Below the pieces are notes generated by a model. It had not been told where the DNA came from, did no database searches, and saw only the letters and a program-made list of their open reading frames with translations. The position numbers were made by a program, and so were the translations under genes. From Macrostomum hystrix (Eukaryota; Platyhelminthes; Macrostomidae): DNA of 64,000 nucleotides. Shown here piece after piece: positions 35,201 through 45,637 of this stretch (position 1 is the stretch's first letter; every line of letters begins with the position of its first letter). The stretch spans positions 8,380,001 through 8,444,000 of the forward strand of contig CATNEN010000038.1 of the NCBI GenBank assembly GCA_950097015.1, written 5' to 3'.

Positions 35201-38145
35201 AGATGATTAGACAATAGATGATTAGGCAATAAATGATTAGGCAATAAATGATTAGACTATTGATGATTAGACAATAGATGATTAGACAATAGATGATTAG
35301 ACAATAGATGATTAGACAATAGATGATTAGACTATTGATGATTAGACTGTTGATGATTGGACAATAGACAATTTGATTTAAACAATCAACATAGCCTTGA
35401 ATGAGTGCGCTGATTGGGCACCACCCCTGCTCCCGCAGCTGACTGGCTGGTCGGAGCCAGTCCAGCTGTGCGTGTTTGTGGCTGCGGACTCGGAGCAGAT
35501 TAGGCCGCACAGTCACTATCAGGCGTGCCGTGTGGCCGGCAAGTCCTCGGCTGCCAGAGCTGTTGAACTCGACTGCGAAGGCACTCGCGTGCTGGCTTTG
35601 AGCTGCGATCCAAGCGAGGGAAACTTATTCAGGTGAGGCACTTCGCGTCTAGATGCCTTTTTGAAGCTCCTTGAGTTTTTGTGGACTTTATTTTCACCGT
35701 TGTAGCCTAAAACGAGGGTACAGCGTCGGACACACGACTTGAAGGTCAAGGGTTCGATTCCCGACTAGACCAGAATCAAATTGTGTCCTTTAGCAAGACA
35801 CTTTACTCTGCATTGCTTCATTTCCTCCCAGTTGTTAAATGGGTACCAGCATCAGCTTTGGGGGTAATTGAAGGTGGGTGTGGCGTCCCTCCAGTCCATG
35901 GACTGAACAGCCGTGCGTCGCAATAGCTTTCGACTGCACATACAGCCCAATTAACAGTAGAAAGACCACACTATTCCTCCCCCTGGGGAAAGACCAACGT
36001 GGTATTTCAAATGCCCACTGCCTACTTCACGGTAGCTCCCAAAGCGAATGACCGTTTTTTTCGTGACAGTCCGCCATCCGAATAAAACTTTTCCGCCCTT
36101 TACGATGAAACAAATTTCAAAGACGTACGAGCATGCATCTCATAATTCATGGCGATTGGCTTAATATTTTAGGAGATACAGAAAAAAATTGGGTATTTGA
36201 AATGCCCCGTGGTCTCACTACTGTTAAATCTGGTGTAACCAATTAGTATTATCGTTTTCTTAATTAATTCCAAATATTTTTCTAACAGCATCGACTGCAT
36301 CGGCATCCTAAAGCTGCGCAACGTTGACGTCACCGACAACTTCGGCTGCGGCGGCGGCGGCGGCGGCAGCGGCAGTAGCGGCTGTGGCCGCGGTCAAAAA
36401 CGGTGCTACACGCAGCCGAAGCAACCCAAACAGGCTAAGCAACCAAAGCAGCAGCAGCAGCAGCAGCAGAGCTGTGCGAACATCCGAGCCAGGCTGGTAT
36501 TTCGAGTCTGTCTGCCAGTTACAGATGACACCACCGGAGAGTCGCCAGTTGTACTGCAGGTCGCTTCCGAGACTGTTGTGTGCAGTGAGTGCATTGTGAG
36601 AACCTCTGTTAAGAGAAATACTAGTTAGAAAGATATCAAAACGAATTGGTTGTGGGTAGCTGGCAGCTGATAGACTAATTAATCAATAGATCGGTTGAGA
36701 TTAGATGATGCATCGGTAGATAACACGGTAGATCAGCAGATAAGATTGCAGATTAAAGGTATATCGGTAGATTTCGTTGCTGATCAGGTTGTAGATTGGC
36801 ATATAAGGTGGTAGATCGGTAGATAAGGTGGTAGATCGGCAGATAAGGTGGTAGATCGGTAGATAAGGTGGTAGATCGGTTGATAAGGTGGTAGATCGGC
36901 ATATAAAATAGGTAATTTAGGTTTGATCAGTAGATTCGATAGTAGATCGGCAGATTAGACTGTAGATTAGTGTAAGAACGGCAGATTCGCTGGTAGATTA
37001 GCGGAAATACCAGTGAAATCATTCGCTTCGTTCCTCCCACAGCCCAGCCCGTGGGCTCCCCGGAGGTCCTTCGCGTCTCGTCAACCGAAGGCCCCTTTCA
37101 CGGCGGCTCGGACCTGTTCCTCATCGGCAAAAACTTCGTCAAAGGCAGCCGGGTGATTTTTAGTGAGGCTCGCGGCGATCCGCGCTGGGAAGCGGAGGCG
37201 GCCATCGAGGCGGATTACTTCACCCAGGCTCACCTCATCTGCCGGGTGCCCGCCTACCACAGGACCGACCTGGCCGCCCCCATCACCGTCCAGGTGACCA
37301 TGCGCTGCGAGGACCGGCGCGACTCCGAGCCGTTCTATTACACCTACAAGCCGGGTGAGGCGGGAACCGTTGCTACCTGAGCCAAGGACCTCTAGGAGCA
37401 GAAGGATAGAAAAAATGTTTAGGAGGCTGGTTTTCGCTGAAAAAATTCACTGCATACAGGGGGAAATTTTCTAAATTTTTCCAAACATTTAACAAAAGAA
37501 CTCGGAAAGTAGCTTTTTCATTTCTCCATTTTCTGATTTGTGATTTAATTAACTTATTATTAAAAAACAAAAAAACATTTACTTTCATCGTTTTTTGCTG
37601 CGAAAACCGGCATTCTGAAATTTTTATTTCAAATTTAGTTTCTAGTCCTTCAACTCCTAATACGAGTAGTCCTAATACGAGTAGTACTCGTAGTCCTTGA
37701 CGTGATACTAAAGACCTCCACTACCCACAGCCTGATCCTGAAGTTATTTACTACCCACAACCTGACCCTGAAGTTATTTACTACCCTCAACCTGATCATG
37801 AAGTTATTTACTACCCACAACCTGATCCTGAAGTTATTTACTACCCACAACCTGACCCTGAAGTTAGTTACTACCCACAACCTGATCCTGAAGTTATTTA
37901 CTACCCACAACCTGATCCTGAAGTTATTCACTACCCTCAACCTGACCCTGAAGTTAGTTACTACCCACAACCTGATCCTGAAGTTAGTTACTACCCACAA
38001 CCTGATCCTGAAGTTATTTACTACCCACAACCTGATCCTGAAGTTATTCACGACTTATTAATTCATTCAAAACCCATCTAGGCATTATCAAGGGATTAAA
38101 ATATTAAGCCGCTAATAATCCTCTCCCTCTCTCTTTACAGCTTGA
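32296..38145 (+). CDS. NFAT5: NFAT5-like Rel-homology transcription factor
   Basis: Exons (plus): 32296-32756, 32842-33141, 34389-34578, 35439-35632, 36289-36584, 37043-37354. A likely terminal exon opens at 38141, after a strong pyrimidine tract, and adds CT-TGA, giving about 585 aa. NFAT5 is the Rel-family factor of tonicity response. The DNA-binding loop [17 protein letters not shown] (aa ~291-307) is nearly identical to human NFAT5. Then follow [42 protein letters not shown] and the IPT/TIG domain ([25 protein letters not shown]). The N-terminus (aa 1-253) is Gln/Ser/Ala-rich. A Gly-rich plus poly-Gln insertion sits inside the Rel N-domain. The long Gln-rich C-terminus of vertebrate NFAT5 is absent in this model; an alternative reading runs through the last donor to TGA at 37378-37380. 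Exon 1 donor GTTCGT is weak. Confidence 0.92.
33142..34388 (+). other. NFAT5-like intron 2
   Basis: AT-rich intron of 1.25 kb. A 69-codon plus-strand ORF at 33483 has no family match and no convincing splice sites. No SINE or array recognised. Confidence 0.5.
34880..35385. repeat. 15-bp AT-rich repeat in NFAT5-like intron 3
   Basis: About 33 units of GATTAGACAATAGAT with variants (ACTAT, GGCAATAA). It stops about 50 bp before the exon 4 acceptor. Confidence 0.94.
35698..35955 (+). mobile_element. SINE family B, best copy B2 (NFAT5-like intron 4)
   Basis: tRNA-like head (GTTGTAGCCTAAAACGAGGG, B box AAGGGTTCGATTCCC). The central domain has TTGTGTCCTTTAGCAAGACA, CTTTACTCTGCATTGCTTC and TTAAATGGGTACC. 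The tail contains the palindrome AGTCCATGGACT (35893-35904). The central 'GTGTCCTT-GCAAGACACTTTACTC...AAATGGGTACC' resembles a SINE core domain shared widely among animals (of Nin-DC type, from memory). Confidence 0.82.
36690..36990. repeat. 19-bp repeat in NFAT5-like intron 5
   Basis: Degenerate units of AGATAAGGTGGTAGATCGG. Regular from about 36790 to 36900, decayed on both sides. Confidence 0.9.
37705..38058. repeat. 30-bp repeat downstream of NFAT5-like exon 6
   Basis: About 12 units of CTACCCACAACCTGATCCTG plus AAGTTATTTA. It lies in the presumed last intron and is open in frames on both strands. Confidence 0.95.
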
Positions 38146-38697
38146 ATTTCTCTGCGCGCAGCCTCCCCAGCTGATATTGTGCATTAGGCCAGACATTGTG
38201 ACAATTCTTCACGCTTATCTAGTAAATTAATTTCTGAGCAATGCCAATGCCGTTTTTACTGTCGCTTCAAGCTTATTCAGGTTTTATGCTTTAAAGCCTA
38301 TTGATATACTGACTGAGAATTGGTATTGGCTTAATAGTGCGTTACCAAAATAGTGTGGCTGCTCTTGTTAGTCATCCTCACGCATGGCCTTTTTATAGAA
38401 ATACATGATTCTTTGCTTTAACAGGCTTATATGACTTATGAATCGAGACATTTTGTCTATCCCGATTTGTTTATTTTCTAAAGATATCGAAACATTTTTT
38501 CGTCAGTATCCTCATAGCCTACTTAAAGTAGACGAACAAAAAGGTGTAAATTTGCTACTCTTGAAAATAATTACTACTCGTATTTAATTATGTTATATTT
38601 ATGTAAACAATAATTATATTCCACAAGTGTTACAACTCGAACGTTTATTCTCGCAAAAATGTTTGCCAAGTAAGGTCTTAAAAAAAACCAAAACAGT

Positions 38698-38768
38698 TGC
38701 ATCGGCCGGGAATCGAACCCGGGCCGCCCGCGTGGCAGGCGAGCATTCTACCACTGAACCACCGATGC
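38698..38768 (-). tRNA. tRNA-Gly (anticodon GCC)
   Basis: A 71-nt cloverleaf on the minus strand. The acceptor stem is GCATCGG/CCGATGC with discriminator A, the D arm GTTCAGTGGTAGAAT, the anticodon arm CTCGC-CTGCCAC-GCGGG (GCC at 38736-38734), and the T arm CCGGGTTCGATTCCCGG. Nearly identical to the human tRNA-Gly-GCC; the acceptor and anticodon-adjacent changes keep pairing. A/B boxes are intact and a run of T (minus strand, about 38680-38687) follows as a pol III terminator. No intron. Confidence 0.97.
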
Positions 38769-39194
38769 GTAGTTGTACTGGTGAACAAATTACAGATTTA
38801 TTATTTAGTGTCCACGCCTTAATTGGAGTCAAAGAGATAACAATAACAATCAATAACGCACTAAAAAGCCTTGTATTAATCTAGCATTAATCAAAACAGC
38901 TAATAAATGCGTGTAAGGCCTTTTTATAACTGCAGGTATATTGTTAAAAGGAGTATCTCATTAAGGAAGTGGAAGTGGAGTGGAGTGCGCGGAAATGATT
39001 GATATGAATAGTCCTTGTTGGCGCACTTGGCCATCACGTTGCATGGTGACAAATAATTTATTCATTGTTAAATGTGCAGTCTAAGAAGGCTGCAACATCA
39101 AACGCGAACGCGTAGTTGCTCATATAAAGTGTATGTCTGGATTGGGCTTTTGTTTTTGCTGTTCGGCATACAATTCACTTTGCTAAGTTAGTGG

Positions 39195-39985
39195 GATTTA
39201 ACAGAGGGGAGTGGGCCGTTAACCTATGAGTAGGGAGTGGAATCCCACAATACGGGGAGAATGGGATCTAACAATGAGGGGAGAGTGGGATCTAACAATG
39301 AGGGGAGAGTGGGATCTAACAATGAGGGGAGTGGGATCTAACAATGAGGGGAGTGGGATCTAACAATGAGGGGAGTGGGATCTAACATTGAGGGGAGAGT
39401 GGGATCTAACAATGAGGGGAGAATGGGATCTAACAATGAGGGGAGAGTGAAATCTAACGATGTAGGGAGAGTGTGATGGAATCTAAAAATTTGGGGATAG
39501 TAGGATGTGATCTGACAATCAAGAGAGAGTGGGATGGGATCTCAAAATCTGCAGGGAGAGTGGGATGGGATCTCACAACGAGGAGAGAGCGGGATGGGAT
39601 CTCACAATCAGGGGAGAGTAGAATGCATGGGATCTCACAATCAGGGGAGAGTAGAATGCATGGGATCTCACAATCAGGGGAGAGTGGGATGGGATCTCAC
39701 AATCAGGGGAGAGTGGGATGGGATCTCACAATCAGGGGAGAGTGGGATGGGATCTCACAACGAGGAGAGAGTGGGATGGGATCTCACAATCAGGGGAGAG
39801 TAGAATGGGATCTCACAATCAGGGGAGAGTAGAATGGGATCTCACAATCAGGGGAGAGTAGAATGGGATCTAAATGAAGGAAGAGTGGGATGGGATCTAA
39901 ATGAAGGAAGAGTGGGATGGGATCTCACAATAAGGAGAGAGTGGTGGGATCTACGGATGTGGATGCAGTGGGATCTAACAGTATG
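39195..39985. repeat. 24/29-bp G-rich repeat array
   Basis: Starts as 22-24-bp units (GGGAGAGTGGGATCTAACAATGAGG type) and shifts at about 39530 to 29-bp units (GGGGAGAGTGGGATGGGATC plus TCACAATCA). Edges are degenerate. Confidence 0.93.
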
Positions 39986-39989
39986 GAAA

Positions 39990-41445
39990 ATCAGCAATGG
40001 GGATTGGGAGTTAACAATGGAAGACAGTGGTATTATATAAATGTACATGTGTGCATGCGTATTAAAAAAAACCAGACGAAATCTGAAACCAAAAGTGGCT
40101 TTCATAATCAATTTCTTCTTCAAGCAAATTTTAAGCAATCTATTTTAAATAACACATATATATTGTAGATATTGCTACATGGCTGTGTTGTTTGTTTTTG
40201 AATAAATTTCGATAGACGATTCGGCGTAAAATTTCTCTGACTCAGAAATCAGTAGATCGAAATGCTTTCTTGAGTATAGATGAGCTGGGCGATGAAATTT
40301 CAGTTCGGGCACTCCTGCTCCTGCGTGGCATTTTATTTTCATTTTCCGTTTCTTTATTAAAATTGTACCACGCACCGTCAGAGCATAGAGGCTCCTCTCC
40401 TGATGTTCTATTGACTCGAAAATTGAGCACTCTACGCTAAAGTCAATATCTCGCCAGCATATGTAGGCATTATATAAGTTACTACGTAATGATAAGGTGA
40501 GTGTAGTGAATTTCTATTTCACGAACAAACACTAGAAACCTGCACGGCCTGGCCTCATGAAGCTTCACGCGGTCATGATGCTTTCAGTCAAATCGATTTT
40601 CCAGGTTTGTGTACTTTCGGGTCCGAAAATCGCTTTCAGTTTTTCTTCTGTACGCTTGGCTGAATTCGAAGCCAATGACCATTGCCATTGTTAATTGATC
40701 CTCATTGATCAGAGAGAACCGCGAGCGAATCAATGACAGAATACAAGCTCACGGGTCATGGCATTTTTAGCTGATTGGTTGAGAATTAGAAATGTTTGTT
40801 GGCATTTTTAAAAGAAATTGAGAATTGGGAGCAATGAGATTTTGGGAGATTTTCAGATGGGGAGAAATAAGAAAAAGAGAATTTCAGATATGGGAAGAAT
40901 CAGTATTGGGGAGATTTTCAGGCTTGGGAAGAATGAGAAAAATAGGGAAATTTCAGACGGAAGAAAAAATGGGAAGAATTTCAGATTGGGTAAGAATTGC
41001 AGTTTCTCCCTGTGTACTGAACATTCCAAGGTCTAGTGAGGTTATTGTTCCTAATTGATCAATGTTTCTTGTGTTAGGGTGTCATGTGTTAGAATTTACT
41101 TTTCTGTCATTGCAATTTTGCATTGAAGTTCAATTGTGTCAGCTATATAGAGTAAGGAATATTAGCAGCTAATTTCCTACTTTTGCAAAAGTCAATACGT
41201 GGGACTTGAATAAAGTTTTCTCATTGGTCGCGAATTTCAAGTTTGTTTAAGTGAGGTTTGCCGCACGAAAATATTTATCTCGGGAAATTATCTCAGCTAG
41301 GTTTTAGAAACTGCAGCTAAATTTTATCAATATTGAGTCAACGGCTGGGTATGCAGGGCCGGCACCTGGCCGTGGCATTGCGAATAAAATATATCTTTTT
41401 CTAGTCGTTTATCTTCGATAGCGACTAAGGTTTAGGCTCGGGACA
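39990..41445. other. Unassigned AT-rich DNA
   Basis: No gene or RNA recognised. A short degenerate GGGAAGAATTTCAGAT-type repeat lies at about 40810-41000 and gives small spurious ORFs. Confidence 0.5.
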
Positions 41446-41446
41446 A

Positions 41447-41600
41447 GATAAGGGCAGGGAGGGTCTAGATCCAGAAGATTAAGGGCAGGGAGGGTCTAGA
41501 TCCAGAAGATTAAGGGCAGGGAGGGTCTAGATCCAGAAGATTAAGTGGCAGGGAGGGTCTAGATCCAGAAGATTAAGGGCAGGGAGGGTCTAGACACAGA
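41447..41600. repeat. 31-bp repeat, 5 copies
   Basis: Units of GGTCTAGATCCAGAAGATTA plus AGGGCAGGGAG. Confidence 0.93.
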
Positions 41601-41977
41601 AACGAGACGTCGGGAGTTCAATTTTAAACCTTCGTTTTTCCCTTTTTCAGTATCTCGCAAAATTTTCAACCTATCGTAGGTAATTTCGGCTATTGTTGTT
41701 GACTAATATTGCATTGATTATTTCGTTAATTATTGTATCATTAAACCAATAAGGATTCGCCATGGAGGTTCATACGTTAGAGTAATTTGAGTTGTCCTTG
41801 TCACCAGGGTCCTCGACAAATACCGCTGAATATCTAGACAATGCTGACGTCGGATGGCCTTGCAAGTTAGTTAGGGAAAATAGTAGTCAATCTATACTAT
41901 TAATATTTAATTATTGAATGCTAATATTCCCTAAATTTCTTTAATTCAACCAGTAGAGAAATTCTGCGAAAATTAAT

Positions 41978-42015
41978 CACAGTCCATGGACTGAACAGCT
42001 GTACACAGCATTTGG
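41978..42015 (+). mobile_element. SINE family B tail fragment B5
   Basis: Contains CAGTCCATGGACTGAACAGC followed by TGTACAC, matching only the palindromic tail of family B. Too short to orient from structure alone; the flanks match copy B2 on the plus strand. Confidence 0.5.
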
Positions 42016-42354
42016 ACAGCTGTGCCACAGAATACTTCTGACAAAAAGTAAATTTAGAAGCGCAAATTTCATCAAGCAAAAGTGTTGAAAAAGCTTTCGT
42101 GTATATTTTTCGCAAGAACATTAAAAACTTGAATTATTAAATGTACAGTAGAAACGGCCCCTATTAGTTTACCATGCATAAATAAATTAGCAAATTTAAT
42201 TGAAAAAAGGTTTCTTAGACAATTAAAAATAAGAAACAGATGGTGTCAAAAAACGAAAATCTGATTCCATCACATCTGATCACATCTGGGAAGTTTCTAC
42301 TGGGAATTTCGCTTGTAAGCACGAAAGTTAAAGTTCATGAGGAATGGGTTTTCT

Positions 42355-43818
42355 ACAGTTCCAATCACATGTCACATCATTTTCAATCACATGTCACATC
42401 AGTTCCAATAACATGTCACATCAGTTCCAATCACATGTCCCATCAGTTCCAATCACATGTCACGGCAGTTCCAATCACATGTCACGGCAGTTCCAATCAC
42501 ATGTCACGGCAGTTCCAATCACATGTCACATCAGTTCCAATCACATGTCACATCAGCTCCAATCACATGTCACATCAGTTCCAATCACATGTCACGGCAG
42601 TTCCAATCACATGTCACATCAGTTCCAATCACATGTCACATCAGTTCCAATCACATGTCACATCAGTTCCAAACACATGTCACATCAGTTCCAATCACAT
42701 GTCACATCAGTTCCAATCACATGTCACATCAGTTCCAATCACATGTCACATCAGTTCCAATCACATGTCACATCAGTTCCAATCACATGTCACATCAGTT
42801 CCAATCACATTTCACGGCAGTTCCAATCACATGTCACATCAGTTCCAATCACATGTCACATCATTTCCAATCACATTTCACGGCAGTTCCAATCACATGT
42901 CACATCAGTTCCAATCACATGTCACATCATTTCCAATCACATGTCACATCAGTTCCAATCACATGTCACATCAGTTCCAATCACATTTCACGGCAGTTCC
43001 AATCACATGTCACATCAGTTCCAATCACATGTCACATCAGTTCCAATCACATTTCACGGCAGTTCCAATCACATGTCACGGCAGTTCCAATCACATGTCA
43101 CATCAGTTCCAATCACATGTCACATCAGTTCCAATCACATGTCACATCAGTTCCAATCACATGTCACATCAGTTCCAATCACATGTCACATCAGTTCCAA
43201 TCACATGTCACATCAGTTCCAATCACATGTCACATCAGTTCCAATCACATGTCACATCAGTTCCAATCACATGTCACATCAGTTCCAATCACATGTCACA
43301 TCAGTTCCAATCACATTTCACGGCAGTTCCAATCACATGTCACGGCAGTTCTAATCACATGTCACGGCAGTTCCAATCACATGTCACGGCAGTTCCAATC
43401 ACATGTCACGGCAGTTCCAATCACATGTCACGGCAGTTCCAATCACATGTCACGGCAGTTCCAATCACATGTCACATCAGCTCCAATCACATGTCACATC
43501 AGTTCCAATCACATGTCACATCAGTTCCAATCACATGTCACATCAGCTCCAATCACATGTCACATCAGCTCCAATCACATGTCACATCAGTTCCAATCAC
43601 ATGTCACATCAGTTCCAATCACATGTCACATCAGTTCCAATCACATGTCACATCAGTTCCAATCACATGTCACATCAGTTCCAATCACATGTCACATCAG
43701 TTCCAATCACATGTCACATCAGTTCCAATCACATGTCACGGCAGTTCCAATCACATGTCACATCAGTTCCAATCACATGTCACATCAGTTCCAATCACAT
43801 GTCACATCAGTTCCAAAG
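42355..43818. repeat. 22-bp minisatellite, ~66 copies
   Basis: Units of ATCAGTTCCAATCACATGTC plus AC, with variants CGGCAG, AGCTCC and CATTTC. 22 is not a multiple of 3, so three units make a 66-bp open period, which explains plus-strand ORFs of 336-553 codons; these are not genes. Confidence 0.97.
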
Positions 43819-43819
43819 G

Positions 43820-44240
43820 CTCGCGTTCCAAAAGCGGAATATTTTACAGCCAATCTTCAGCCAAAGTGTTTTCTGCACGCAGACGATTGCTAAATCAATA
43901 ATTGACTTTGCTAAATGAACAGAAGAAAAATTTCTAAGAAAAACTCGCGGACAGATCAGCAGGCAGACTTAGTGGATTAGCCAAGTCAAGAAAAGAGAAA
44001 CTTAAAGGCTGAAAAGTTAACTGTAAAATCGATAATTTAGTCACAGGAATTCACACATTTGTCCCCACTTGCTAAGGAGAACTGTGTGCATGGCGTAGGT
44101 GTTCTCAACTTTTTGGTACTCACGTGGCGTTGCTCATTCCGCTATTATTGACCAAAGTTTTCTTACAATTTTAGGTAGTTTTTGGACAAGAAATAGTTAA
44201 CAATAGGGTAGAATGAAACAAACAAGAAACTTACTGATAT
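43820..44240. other. Unassigned spacer between two arrays
   Basis: Unique AT-rich sequence with nothing recognisable. Confidence 0.5.
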
Positions 44241-44244
44241 CTGA

Positions 44245-44755
44245 TCTCACCTCTGACTTGTCAAATTGATAATCTCACCTCTGACTTGTCAAATTGATTA
44301 TCTCACCTCTGACTTGTCAAATTGATAATCTCACCTCTGACTTGTCAAATTGATTATCTCACCTCTGACTTGTCAAATTGATAATCTCACCTCTGACTTG
44401 TCAAATTGATAATCTCACCTCTGACTTGTCAAATTGATAATCTCACCTCTGACTTGTCAAATTGATTATCTCACCTCTGACTTGTCAAATTGATAATCTC
44501 ACCTCTGACTTGTCAAATTGATAATCTCACCTCTGACTTGTCAAATTGATAATCTCACCTCTGACTTGTCAAATTGATTATCTCACCTCTGACTTGTCAA
44601 ATTGATAATCTCACCTCTGACTTGTCAAATTGATAATCTCACCTCTGACTTGTGAAATTGATTATCTCACCTCTGACTTGTCAAATTGATAATCTCACCT
44701 CTGACTTGTCAAATTGATTATCTCACCTCTGACTTGTCTAATTGATAATCTCACC
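44245..44755. repeat. 28-bp minisatellite, ~18 copies
   Basis: Units of TCTGACTTGTCAAATTGATA plus ATCTCACC, differing mainly at GATAATC/GATTATC. Confidence 0.96.
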
Positions 44756-44759
44756 TTTG

Positions 44760-45637
44760 CCTTTGATCCCATATGAGACAATGACTTCTAAAGTCTAAAA
44801 GCTCCCATTTGGTATGTCAAATAAGGTATGGTTAACTTCAAAGCTTCATTGAAAGCCTGTAGTTTAACTTATTGGCATTGTCGAAAATCTTGTAAAAATA
44901 TTTCTTTAAAACTACCTGGCATAACTGAGGCGTCAGCGCATTGATTCGGGGCGGCTACTCGCAAAACTCAACTCAAGGACGCTTTAGCCAATTAAAAGCG
45001 ACAATCAGCTGAAGCAGACCTGTTTCTAGGGGGGGGGCGATAAAGCAGATTTTCCTCCTCAAAAGGGGACGACTGCAGGCCCACCCGCTGACAGCCTAGC
45101 CGAAGCCGAAGCCGCCAAAAATGCATAATTAAAAGGGCAGCGTTTAAACAAAGCAGTAGGCAGTCCAGGCGTCCATTATTATATTCGCCACGGGGCAGGT
45201 TAGCCAAGGGAAAGGAGAAAAACAAAACTCTTGCAGCTTCCCTCGACCGTCGCCGCCTCATCAGGTAATAAGTTTTTGCTGCCAGTTGGAGGTAGAAAAA
45301 AAATAACAGGGCGGCTACTGGGGGGGAGTTGGGGGGCGATGAGTGCCGCGACACACAATGCTCCCCAGTGGGGTTGGGGATTTGGGCAGTGTATTCACTC
45401 AGATCCCACAGCAGCGCCCCTGCCAGTTTGTCACTGCCGTCAGCCAATACCCGATGCTTGAGAAATGAGTGAGCGACAAGGAGGGGGGAGCCAGACCCGA
45501 GCTCCGAGTAAAGGCAGGATTTAATGAGCCAAAAACCGAGCCCGAGAGAAGCATTCGTTGCTAAAAAAACTGAGCTGATCAGTTAGAAATCCAGTCGACA
45601 CGATTCTATAGAAAGCCGGGACGGCTGGCACTCAGCA
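44760..45637. promoter_or_regulatory. TLR upstream region
   Basis: GC content rises toward the TLR start. There are G runs at 45028-45036 and 45320-45335. This should contain the 5' UTR and promoter, but no core element is convincing. Confidence 0.35.

Noticed and set aside
38614-38853. ORFs across the tRNA-Gly locus
   Set aside because: The reading frames run through a structurally perfect tRNA; the peptide is a translation of the tRNA.
42240-43918. Overlapping plus-strand ORFs of 171-553 codons
   Set aside because: All three frames are open through the same 22-bp minisatellite, which is expected from repeat arithmetic.
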